Below the pieces are notes generated by a model. That model was not told the origin of the DNA. It saw only the letters and a program-made list of their open reading frames with translations, and made no database searches. Of a DNA stretch of 11,836 bases, positions 1 to 4,971 are shown in pieces. The DNA is from an uncultured Anaerolineaceae bacterium (GTDB taxonomy: Bacteria > Chloroflexota > Anaerolineae > Anaerolineales > Anaerolineaceae). Numbering within the stretch: the first letter of the stretch is position 1; each line of letters starts with the position of its first letter. The stretch covers positions 1 to 11,836 of the forward strand of contig CALCNO010000017.1 in the NCBI GenBank assembly GCA_937897615.1, written 5' to 3'. A program made the translations under genes and the position numbers.

Positions 1-839
1 TCCAGGTTGGCGGGGTCGCCAGGGCGCATGCGGCGGAAGAACTCGATCAGCGCCGCCTCGGCCACTGTCTGGCCATTGCTCAGATCCCAGACCGGTTCCT
101 CCTTTAAGGTAGAAGGAATGAGCATGCGGTCAGGGTTATTGTCAATATCGCTGAAGAGAGAGATGATCTCCTCATCCGAACCCACCTTGAGCGGTGAATC
201 GCCGGGGAGAGTATCATCCACAGCGGCCAGAGCACGCAGAAAAATGGTGATGGGCACCGTGCGCTTGCGGTTGAATTTGAGGATCATGTAATTCTTGCTC
301 TTGGTCTCAAATTCCATCCAGGCGCCGCGGTCAGGGATCAGTTTGGCCATCGCCAGGCGGTGTCCGCTGGCGCGATCCACCTGGGCCTCAAAATACACAC
401 CCGGAGAACGGATCAACTGCGAAACCACCACGCGCTCGGTACCATTGATGATAAAGGTGCCCTTCTCGGTCATTTCAGGGAAGTCACCCAGGAAGATGTC
501 AGATTTTACCGGCTGAGGAATATCGGGGCCGGCCAGCAACACAGAAACATAAAGTGGGCTGGCATAAGTGAGGTCGCGTTCAACACACTCATCGATGGTG
601 TGCTTGGGGTCTTCAAACCAATATTTAAGGCCCCACTGCTTGGCTTCCGGGCTGTGCCCCGGGAAGTACAGCTTCATGCCTTTGTTGTAAGATTCAATTG
701 GCGAAATTTCATGAAAGAGATCAATGAGGCCCTCTTCCTTCAAGCGTTTGAAGGAATCCAGTTGGACATCGATCAGATTGGGGAGGTTAAAAACTACAGG
801 GATACGTGCATAAGATTTACTGCGTGCAACAGAAGCCAT
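1..839 (-). CDS. rpoB: DNA-directed RNA polymerase subunit beta, N-terminal 279 codons (3' part outside window)
   Basis: This is the N-terminal part of the beta subunit of RNA polymerase, the catalytic transcription enzyme. The minus-strand frame stays open from an ATG at 837-839 to the window edge and begins MASVARSKSYARIPVVFNLP. Further on it carries the beta-subunit hallmarks PNLIDVQLDSF, FPEMTEKGTFIINGTERVVV, SQLIRSPGVYF, and the later FFRRMRPGDP segment. These fall in the protrusion and lobe regions of the known structure. The start is supported by AGGAG (846-850) six bases upstream. A near-consensus promoter lies about 75-80 bases before the ATG. The gene directly upstream is an unrelated phosphoesterase rather than rplL, so here rpoB is separated from the rplJ-rplL genes that usually precede it. 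The C-terminal three quarters, and presumably rpoC, lie beyond position 1. Confidence 0.97.
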   Translation of the reverse strand, partial: MASVARSKSYARIPVVFNLPNLIDVQLDSFKRLKEEGLIDLFHEISPIESYNKGMKLYFPGHSPEAKQWGLKYWFEDPKHTIDECVERDLTYASPLYVSVLLAGPDIPQPVKSDIFLGDFPEMTEKGTFIINGTERVVVSQLIRSPGVYFEAQVDRASGHRLAMAKLIPDRGAWMEFETKSKNYMILKFNRKRTVPITIFLRALAAVDDTLPGDSPLKVGSDEEIISLFSDIDNNPDRMLIPSTLKEEPVWDLSNGQTVAEAALIEFFRRMRPGDPANL

Positions 840-881
840 AAGGTTCTCCTAAAAATTCAGACCTGGCAAAAAGATATCCAT

Positions 882-908
882 ATCCCACCTGGCTTTTCAG
901 CCTGGGAT
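882..908 (-). promoter_or_regulatory. Hairpin with GNRA tetraloop in the rpoB 5' leader
   Basis: On the minus strand, ATCCCA (908-903) pairs with TGGGAT (887-882), and GGCT (902-899) pairs with AGCC (894-891). The loop is GAAA and there is a 3-base AGG bulge on the 3' side. It sits inside the predicted 5' untranslated region, a few bases after the expected transcription start and about 42 bases before the start codon. The heptamer GCCAGGT occurs in the 3' arm/bulge and again about 20 bases downstream (861-867), so an alternative pairing is conceivable. The structure is seen in the sequence; a role in controlling rpoB (transcript stability, attenuation or protein binding) is inference. Confidence 0.55.
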
Positions 909-920
909 GCGCAAATAATC

Positions 921-949
921 ATTATAACAACACATTAAGAAGAGGTCAA
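921..949 (-). promoter_or_regulatory. Sigma-70-type promoter of rpoB
   Basis: Reading the minus strand, TTGACC (949-944) is followed by a 17-base spacer and a perfect TATAAT (926-921). The spacer ends in TGT, giving an extended -10. Transcription would start near position 914, leaving a leader of roughly 75 bases before the rpoB ATG. This near-consensus element lies in the gap between the phosphoesterase stop (973) and rpoB, and suggests strong independent transcription of rpoB. Confidence 0.85.
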
Positions 950-972
950 GAAAAACAGATAAACTCTCTCGC

Positions 973-1548
973 TTATTCGTCGAGATAAACGATCTTACTT
1001 CGTACACCGGCAGCAGAAAAGTACAGTAAACCGCAGGATCGCCGCTTTTCCGGCGGCAAAGCAAAACAAGCGGAACCGGGGTTGAAGAAGAGTTTGCCAT
1101 CCTGGTGGATCTCTTCAGCACAATGAGAGTGTCCAAAGATGTACACTGCGGCTTCTGGTGCCGCCTGCGTCAGGCGCGTGATATAGCGTGCAGCCTGATA
1201 TCCACTGGCGAGATGCTGAAACTTATCCACCCAGTACGTGAATGCCCCCATGTGTCCGTGGGTGAGCAACACCCGCTGCCCATTCACCACAAGCTCTCTG
1301 GAGAGAGGCAATTGCGCGCCAAAGGCAAAATCGCGGTTGCCCTTTACCGCCAGCACCGGAGCAACCGTTGTCAGCTCGGTGAGCACGCGCGGTATGGAAA
1401 TGTCGCCGGCATGCAGGATCAGTTGTACCTGTTTGGCGCGCAGCACCTCCAGCAACGCCGGATGCAATGCACGTTCGCGATCCGGGATGTGGGTATCCGC
1501 CACCACCCCCACGCAAAATTCACCATCGGAGGAGTAACTTTCGATCAT
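973..1548 (-). CDS. Metallophosphoesterase of the YfcE/MJ0936 type
   Basis: A 191-residue calcineurin-like phosphoesterase, a cytoplasmic enzyme expected to bind two metal ions and cleave phosphomonoesters or phosphodiesters; the substrate cannot be read from sequence. The metal-ligand motifs appear in order: DTH at 18-20, GD at 48-49, GNRD at 70-73, HGH at 97-99 and GHSH at 139-142, followed by NPGS at 156-159, typical of the YfcE/MJ0936 group. The length fits that group. The ATG at 1548 overlaps the stop codon of the upstream HAD gene (ATGA), which implies translational coupling; there is no clear independent ribosome binding site. No transmembrane segment or signal peptide is visible. It is the last gene of a two-gene phosphatase unit, and no convincing terminator is visible before rpoB. 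Confidence 0.9.
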   Translation of the reverse strand: MIESYSSDGEFCVGVVADTHIPDRERALHPALLEVLRAKQVQLILHAGDISIPRVLTELTTVAPVLAVKGNRDFAFGAQLPLSRELVVNGQRVLLTHGHMGAFTYWVDKFQHLASGYQAARYITRLTQAAPEAAVYIFGHSHCAEEIHQDGKLFFNPGSACFALPPEKRRSCGLLYFSAAGVRSKIVYLDE

Positions 1549-2162
1549 TGCAAAGCAGCCAGCAGGTTGTTCACATCTGCAATCGCCTGTTTTGTTGCCT
1601 TGAACTGGATGCTATGAATGCCCACAGCATTAGCGCCGGTAACATTCTCGGCCAGATCATCCACAAAAATGGTCTCGTCGGCTTTCACTTCCATCAGATC
1701 CAGCATGCGCTGGTAGATGCGCGCATCCGGTTTGCGCAGGCGTACTTCACAGGAGAACATGGAGTATTGAAAAACCGTGTCACAGGCATTGCGTTGATTG
1801 AGACTCTGGCGTGCACCAGACCAGGCATTGCTGAGCAAGCCAGTCTTGTATCCTTTATTGAGCGTTTTAATAAACTCGATTAACTCTTTGTCCACCTGGT
1901 CGCCGGCCCAAAAGCGATCCTGTAGTTCCTGTAAACGACTGCGGGGTGTCCCTAGGGCATCTGCCACAGCGTTCCAGTGGTCGGTTTCAGAAATGAGGCC
2001 CACGGTGGCCTTTTCGGCGCTGGGGGAATCAAACACCAGGGTATAAAGCTGCTCAAGGGAAACATGGAATTCATCAGCCAATTTCTGGCGCGCTTCGTCG
2101 CCGTGCGTGCGCAGGATAACCCCACCCATATCCCAAATAACTGCCCTGATCTTGTTTGTCAT
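1545..2162 (-). CDS. HAD-superfamily (subfamily IA) hydrolase, YihX-like
   Basis: A 205-residue haloacid dehalogenase-type phosphatase. Motif I is WDMGGVI with nucleophile Asp11, motif II is LLSNAW (Ser111), motif III is RKPDARIY with Lys144, and motif IV is FVDDLAENV (Asp168-Asp169). The second Asp of the usual DxD motif is Gly (DMG), as in the YihX/FDLGNV branch, which includes sugar-phosphate phosphatases; the substrate here is unknown. An upstream in-frame ATG at 2273 exists, but the start at 2162 is preferred because GCGAGG precedes it at normal spacing and the longer frame would run through a terminator and a promoter. Its stop codon overlaps the start of the metallophosphoesterase, so the two phosphatases form an operon. 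Confidence 0.9.
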   Translation of the reverse strand: MTNKIRAVIWDMGGVILRTHGDEARQKLADEFHVSLEQLYTLVFDSPSAEKATVGLISETDHWNAVADALGTPRSRLQELQDRFWAGDQVDKELIEFIKTLNKGYKTGLLSNAWSGARQSLNQRNACDTVFQYSMFSCEVRLRKPDARIYQRMLDLMEVKADETIFVDDLAENVTGANAVGIHSIQFKATKQAIADVNNLLAALQ

Positions 2163-2191
2163 CCGCAACACCTCGCTCCAAAATATCCCGA

Positions 2192-2200
2192 AGTATATCA
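2192..2200 (-). promoter_or_regulatory. Extended -10 promoter of the HAD/phosphoesterase operon
   Basis: The minus strand reads TGATATACT at 2200-2192, a TGn plus TATACT extended -10 element, directly downstream of the terminator of the preceding operon. No good -35 hexamer is visible at the expected distance, where the terminator stem lies. Transcription would begin near 2185, giving a short leader of about 20-25 bases that contains the ribosome binding site of the HAD gene. Confidence 0.5.
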
Positions 2201-2204
2201 TGTG

Positions 2205-2238
2205 AAAAAAGAGAGACCCTGATGACAGGGCCTCTCTT
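2205..2238 (-). terminator. Intrinsic terminator after the GNAT operon
   Basis: On the minus strand a 13-bp stem (AAGAGAGGCCCTG paired with CAGGGTCTCTCTT, one G·T pair) encloses a TCAT loop and is followed at once by a run of six T. It begins two bases after the stop of the 186-residue acetyltransferase, so it clearly ends that operon and separates it from the HAD gene. This is the strongest terminator in the window. Confidence 0.93.
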
Positions 2239-2239
2239 A

Positions 2240-2800
2240 TCAGGCATTTTGCGGCATCTGCAGGTCTTTCCAATCGGCCTGCAGGATGCCCATGTTGATC
2301 ACGTCCCAGCGCTGGTCTTCCTTATAAACACACTCGCGTGAGGTGCCTTCGTAGCGGAATCCGCTTTTTTCATACGAGCGGATGGCGCGTTTATTGAAGC
2401 CAAACACGTTCAGGTTCACCCGGTGCAGATTAAGCGCGGAGAAGGCAAACTTGAGCAGCAGGTTCATGGCTTCGGTGCCGTACCCCTTGCCGCGATACTC
2501 TGCCTCACCGATGGCAATACCCACCCAGGCTGTGCGTGCAGACCATTCGTAACCCGCCAACTCCACAAAGCCGATGACCTTGCCATCTTTACGCTCGCGG
2601 ATGGAAAACAAAGCCCCTTCTGATGGCTCTTTTTCAAACCACTTTTTCATGCTCACTGAAGAGACACAGCGCGCCGGGCTAAGATTGAGTTGACGCTGGT
2701 ATTCACTGTCGTGATCCCATTTTTCCCACAATGGTAAATCAACCTCCAGGTCGACTGGCGTCAATTCCACCAACTGGCCTACAAGAAATTCATTTTTCAT
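2240..2800 (-). CDS. GNAT-family N-acetyltransferase (RimJ/RimL-like)
   Basis: A 186-residue acetyl-CoA-dependent N-acetyltransferase, presumably cytoplasmic. The acetyl-CoA pyrophosphate-binding loop is intact: YRGKGYGTEA with Arg103 to Gly108. Before it comes the beta-strand WVGIAIG, and after it the segment LHRVNLNVFGFNKRAIRSYEKSGF (126-148), which is the usual second half of RimJ/RimL-type GNAT proteins. The substrate (protein N-terminus, small amine or antibiotic) cannot be told. The ATG at 2800 has a strong GGAGGAGG (2807-2814) six bases upstream. It overlaps the upstream acetyltransferase gene by 11 bases, so the two are co-translated. The terminator begins just after its stop codon. 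Confidence 0.92.
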   Translation of the reverse strand: MKNEFLVGQLVELTPVDLEVDLPLWEKWDHDSEYQRQLNLSPARCVSSVSMKKWFEKEPSEGALFSIRERKDGKVIGFVELAGYEWSARTAWVGIAIGEAEYRGKGYGTEAMNLLLKFAFSALNLHRVNLNVFGFNKRAIRSYEKSGFRYEGTSRECVYKEDQRWDVINMGILQADWKDLQMPQNA

Positions 2801-3374
2801 CGTTTACCTCCTCCAGGCGTTTCTTCCACTCTGGCTTCAAAAGCGCATAGCCCAGCTGGTCATAATAGCATCCGTCAAAGTACACTGCCTCACGGCGCTG
2901 CACTTCGCGCAGAAAACCAGCAGCCTCGAACATGGCCAAAAGCTGCGGATCATGGTCAGAGAGTTCCGTCCACAAACGATGCAGGCTCAACTCCATAAAG
3001 CCAAAATGTAGCCCAAGCCGCAGTGCCTCTGCGCCATGCTGTGCCAGCGCAGCCTTCTCAGCAAAGTAGAGCGTAAGCCGCCCTACCTGCTGTGAACCCC
3101 AGATCCAATCAATAACCAACAGCCCGATGAGTTCTTCGCTGCCTAGTGACCGCAGCCCAAAGTAGTATGCACTCTGATTCTCATCAGCCTTGTTGAGTTT
3201 CTCGCCGAAGAGCTTTTTCATTTCAGCAACAGAATACGGGCGGAAAACGCCATTCATAAAGACTTTGACGAATTCCTGGTCTGCACTCCACAAAGAAAGC
3301 GCTTCAGCATCTTTTTCAGCATTCACCGCAGTTAACTCAATCTGCGTGCCCAAAAACAAAGGGGTTTCAATCAT
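2790..3374 (-). CDS. GNAT-family acetyltransferase-like protein with a degenerate CoA loop
   Basis: A 194-residue protein with the same fold signature as its downstream neighbour: LGSEELIGLLVIDWIWGS (77-94), strand VGRLTLYFAE (97-106), helix region GAEALRLGLHFGFMELSLHRL and the GNAT end segment LLAMFEAAGFLREVQRR (145-161). The acetyl-CoA loop that is normally R/QxxGxG reads ALAQHG (109-114): the Arg and two of the three Gly are replaced. Acetyl-CoA binding may therefore be weak, altered or lost. The ATG at 3374 is supported by GGAG about six bases upstream. The gene lies between the recombinase-like gene (44 bases upstream) and the intact GNAT gene (11-base overlap). It could be an inactive partner of the downstream enzyme, which is inference, or simply a divergent active enzyme. 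Confidence 0.82.
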   Translation of the reverse strand: MIETPLFLGTQIELTAVNAEKDAEALSLWSADQEFVKVFMNGVFRPYSVAEMKKLFGEKLNKADENQSAYYFGLRSLGSEELIGLLVIDWIWGSQQVGRLTLYFAEKAALAQHGAEALRLGLHFGFMELSLHRLWTELSDHDPQLLAMFEAAGFLREVQRREAVYFDGCYYDQLGYALLKPEWKKRLEEVNDEK

Positions 3375-3418
3375 GATTCACTCCATTACTCATCTTGATC
3401 CATCCAACTACGCCGGCA

Positions 3419-3850
3419 TTAGCTCGCGATGGGCTGTACATCCAGCCCGGAACGCTGCCAGACCAACAATTCCACACCGCCTACCTGCGCAGACAACTCC
3501 GCCAAATCCCGATCCGATCCCGGGCAGCCGCTGATGGACAGCCTGTCGAACACCAGGATGCGATGGAAATGGCCGGAAAGAACATCCCGCCGCAGTTGTT
3601 GATACGCCGGGCGTTGCAGGTTCTTAAGGCAATCAATATCCACATAGATGCCCGCCAGGTTTTTCATCCCCAGGCAGCGCTGGATCAAATCCAGGCCAGC
3701 GTAGAGTTGATACTTGGCTTCATGGCTGTAGGCCTGACCCTCCGGGATCTCTGCGCGGATATAGAACCCGAAGGCTTCGGGGTTATTTTGTTTTAACGCT
3801 TCAAAATAATTCACACGGTGCGCGCCGAATTTCATCAATGAATCCAACAT
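3419..3850 (-). CDS. Serine-recombinase-like catalytic domain protein lacking the catalytic serine
   Basis: A 143-residue protein resembling the N-terminal catalytic domain of serine resolvases/invertases. Seen in order: FGFYIRAE (27-34) where resolvases have YxRxS, SHEAKYQLYAGLDLIQRCLG (42-61) in the place of the SLxxQ helix, LAGIYVD (65-71), RPAYQQLRRDVLSGHFHRILVFDRLS (80-105) and LAELSAQVGGVELLVW (117-131). The catalytic Ser is Glu34 and the Arg of the DRLxR motif is Ile106. No DNA-binding C-terminal domain follows. Strand exchange is therefore unlikely; a structural or regulatory role is inference. The start at 3850 is chosen over an ATG at 3874 because AAGGAGG (3857-3863) sits six bases upstream. 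It is followed by the two acetyltransferase genes with no terminator, so it probably leads their operon. Similarity to resolvases is clear in the second half and weaker in the first. Confidence 0.7.
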   Translation of the reverse strand: MLDSLMKFGAHRVNYFEALKQNNPEAFGFYIRAEIPEGQAYSHEAKYQLYAGLDLIQRCLGMKNLAGIYVDIDCLKNLQRPAYQQLRRDVLSGHFHRILVFDRLSISGCPGSDRDLAELSAQVGGVELLVWQRSGLDVQPIAS

Positions 3851-3892
3851 TTTCGGCCTCCTTCTCTTACACAACCAACAACCTTCACAACC

Positions 3893-3906
3893 AGACCCAG
3901 GGGTCT
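3893..3906. repeat. 14-bp palindrome upstream of the recombinase-like gene
   Basis: AGACCC and GGGTCT are separated by two bases, about 43 bases upstream of the start codon at 3850 and downstream of the nearby terminator hairpin. The symmetric layout and position would suit an operator, or the base of a small RNA stem in the leader. I see no confident promoter around it, so its role is open. Confidence 0.4.
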
Positions 3907-3958
3907 CTATCCAGTATTCTTGCTGCCATTCTCAACCATAATTCCCTCCGCTTTAACC

Positions 3959-3987
3959 AAAAAAGACCTGGATCTCCCGCGGTCTTT
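3959..3987 (-). terminator. Second terminator-like hairpin upstream of the recombinase-like gene
   Basis: On the minus strand AAAGACC (3987-3981) pairs with GGTCTTT (3968-3962) around a 12-base loop, and the T run continues to 3959. The stem is only 7 bp, so it is weaker than the adjacent one at 3996-4030. It lies in tandem downstream of the small open frame and about 110 bases upstream of the recombinase-like gene. It may be a back-up terminator or a leaky attenuator. Confidence 0.55.
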
Positions 3988-3995
3988 GTGGCAAT

Positions 3996-4030
3996 AAAAA
4001 AACCACGGGAGTGTATGCACCCGTGGTTTT
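3996..4030 (-). terminator. Strong, nearly symmetric terminator after the small open frame
   Basis: AAAACCACGGG (3999-4009) pairs perfectly with CCCGTGGTTTT (4020-4030) over 11 bp around a 10-base loop. On the minus strand the stem runs into a tract of seven T (4002-3996). On the plus strand it runs into TTTTCGTTTTTT, so it could act in both directions. It begins about 20 bases after the stop of the 32-residue frame and is the natural end of that transcript, giving an RNA of roughly 190 bases. No plus-strand gene leads into it. Confidence 0.88.
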
Positions 4031-4049
4031 CGTTTTTTACGAAACGGCG

Positions 4050-4148
4050 TTAGCCGATAACAGGCGCATTACGATAAGGCAAACCAGCGAGACCCGCAAT
4101 GCAGGTGGGTTTGGTGGTGGTCTGCAACAGAATGAACAGGTTTACCAT
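4050..4148 (-). CDS. Candidate small protein of 32 residues, unknown family
   Basis: I do not recognise this peptide. It starts MVNLFILLQ, continues TTTKPTCIAGLAGLPY and ends RNAPVIG, with a hydrophobic first third, a single Cys16, a Gly/Ala/Leu-rich middle and no acidic residue. It is far below usual gene-calling limits, but the setting is that of a complete gene: AAAGGAG (4157-4163) eight bases before the ATG, a promoter at 4187-4214, a TAA stop, and a strong terminator right after. It could be a secreted or signalling peptide, a membrane-active peptide, a leader peptide acting on the downstream hairpins, or a by-product of a regulatory RNA of about 190 bases. The hydrophobic stretch is too short for a standard transmembrane helix. 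Transcription of the region is better supported than the peptide itself. Confidence 0.5.
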   Translation of the reverse strand: MVNLFILLQTTTKPTCIAGLAGLPYRNAPVIG

Positions 4149-4186
4149 CTCGTGCGCTCCTTTCTTTAGGAATGAAATACCTATCT

Positions 4187-4214
4187 ATTGTACATACAAC
4201 AGTGATTTCGTCAA
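4187..4214 (-). promoter_or_regulatory. Promoter of the small gene, divergent from rsmG
   Basis: The minus strand reads TTGACG (4214-4209), a 16-base spacer and TACAAT (4192-4187), close to the sigma-70 consensus. Transcription would start near 4180, about 30 bases before the ATG of the 32-residue frame. It faces away from the rsmG promoter at 4244-4252, so the two genes are divergently transcribed from a region under 100 bp. Confidence 0.7.
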
Positions 4215-4243
4215 GGAATCTTAGCATTTTTTAAGAAAGCAGT

Positions 4244-4252
4244 TGGTATAAT
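4244..4252 (+). promoter_or_regulatory. Extended -10 promoter of rsmG
   Basis: TGGTATAAT forms a perfect extended -10 (TGn plus TATAAT); there is no recognisable -35 hexamer at 16-18 bases. The hexamer ends six bases before the rsmG ATG, so the expected transcription start coincides with or touches the A of the start codon at 4259. Confidence 0.7.
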
Positions 4253-4258
4253 GCCAGC

Positions 4259-4969
4259 ATGGATGCGGAACTTGCCCCCCTGCTGGAAGCCAATGGTTTT
4301 CCCCTCAATATGCAGCAACAAAAAGCTTTCCAACTTTTTGAAGACGAGTTGCTTGCCTGGAACGAGAAGTTCAACCTCACCGCCATTCGCGAGCGTGAAG
4401 GCGTCCGCGTCAAGCACTTTCTGGATTCGCTCACCTGCCTGAAGGCTTTCCCCACCCTGCAGGATCACAAAGTCATCGACATCGGCACGGGAGCAGGCTT
4501 TCCGGGTATTCCGCTCAAGCTGTACTGCCCGGGCATTCACCTGACCCTGGTAGAATCCATCGGCAAAAAAGCCTCCTTCTGCCAGCACATGGTGGAAACA
4601 CTGAAATTGGAGAACGTCAGCGTGCTGGCCATGCGCGCCGAAGAAATCGGCCGGCTTCCAGCGCACCGTGAGCAATACGACCTGGCGCTGGCACGGGCTG
4701 TGGCCCCTCTGCCCGTGCTGGTGGAGTACCTGCTGCCGCTCTTAAAACGCGGTGGCATAATGCTGGCACAAAAAGGGGATTCCGCGCCGGCAGAGTGCCA
4801 GCAAGCGGAGCATGCCTTCAAATTGCTGGGTGGACGCCTGGAAAAACTGATCCCCGTTACCCTGCCCGGCGTGGCCGGCGACCGTTATCTCGTAGTTGTG
4901 GAGAAAATTGCCGCCACTCCCCCCGCTTACCCGCGCCCTACGGGCGTAGCGCAAAAGAAACCCCTCTAA
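4259..4969 (+). CDS. rsmG: 16S rRNA (guanine-527-N7)-methyltransferase RsmG
   Basis: A 236-residue SAM-dependent methyltransferase that makes m7G527 in 16S rRNA of the small ribosomal subunit. Family signatures: LLAWNEKFNLTAI (31-43), VKHFLDSL (51-58), the SAM-binding VIDIGTGAGFPGIPLK (72-87), LVES at 97-100 after strand beta-2, LARAVAPLPVL (144-154), MLAQKG (168-173) and the C-terminal YPRPTGVAQKKPL (224-236), matching the usual YPRxxGxxxKxPL ending. Length is normal. There is no Shine-Dalgarno sequence and the -10 box sits directly upstream, so translation from a leaderless mRNA is likely. Its stop lies two bases from the stop of the convergent recF, with no terminator between them. Confidence 0.97.
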   Translation: MDAELAPLLEANGFPLNMQQQKAFQLFEDELLAWNEKFNLTAIREREGVRVKHFLDSLTCLKAFPTLQDHKVIDIGTGAGFPGIPLKLYCPGIHLTLVESIGKKASFCQHMVETLKLENVSVLAMRAEEIGRLPAHREQYDLALARAVAPLPVLVEYLLPLLKRGGIMLAQKGDSAPAECQQAEHAFKLLGGRLEKLIPVTLPGVAGDRYLVVVEKIAATPPAYPRPTGVAQKKPL

Positions 4970-4971
4970 CC

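Noticed and set aside
360..938. Plus-strand open frame of 192 codons
   Set aside because: It is antisense to conserved rpoB coding sequence and runs into the rpoB leader; no family resemblance and no ribosome binding site.
957..990. Direct repeat AGATAAAC, two copies 18 bases apart at the phosphoesterase 3' end
   Set aside because: Only eight bases long, one copy inside coding sequence; plausible by chance.
3838..4053. Plus-strand open frame of 71 codons across the intergenic island
   Set aside because: It would read straight through both terminator hairpins and has no promoter or ribosome binding site; the minus-strand small frame fits the signals much better.
4934..4946. GC-rich hairpin (CGCCC/GGGCG) near the end of rsmG considered as a terminator
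   Set aside because: No T run follows on either strand, and it lies inside the conserved C-terminal coding motif of rsmG.
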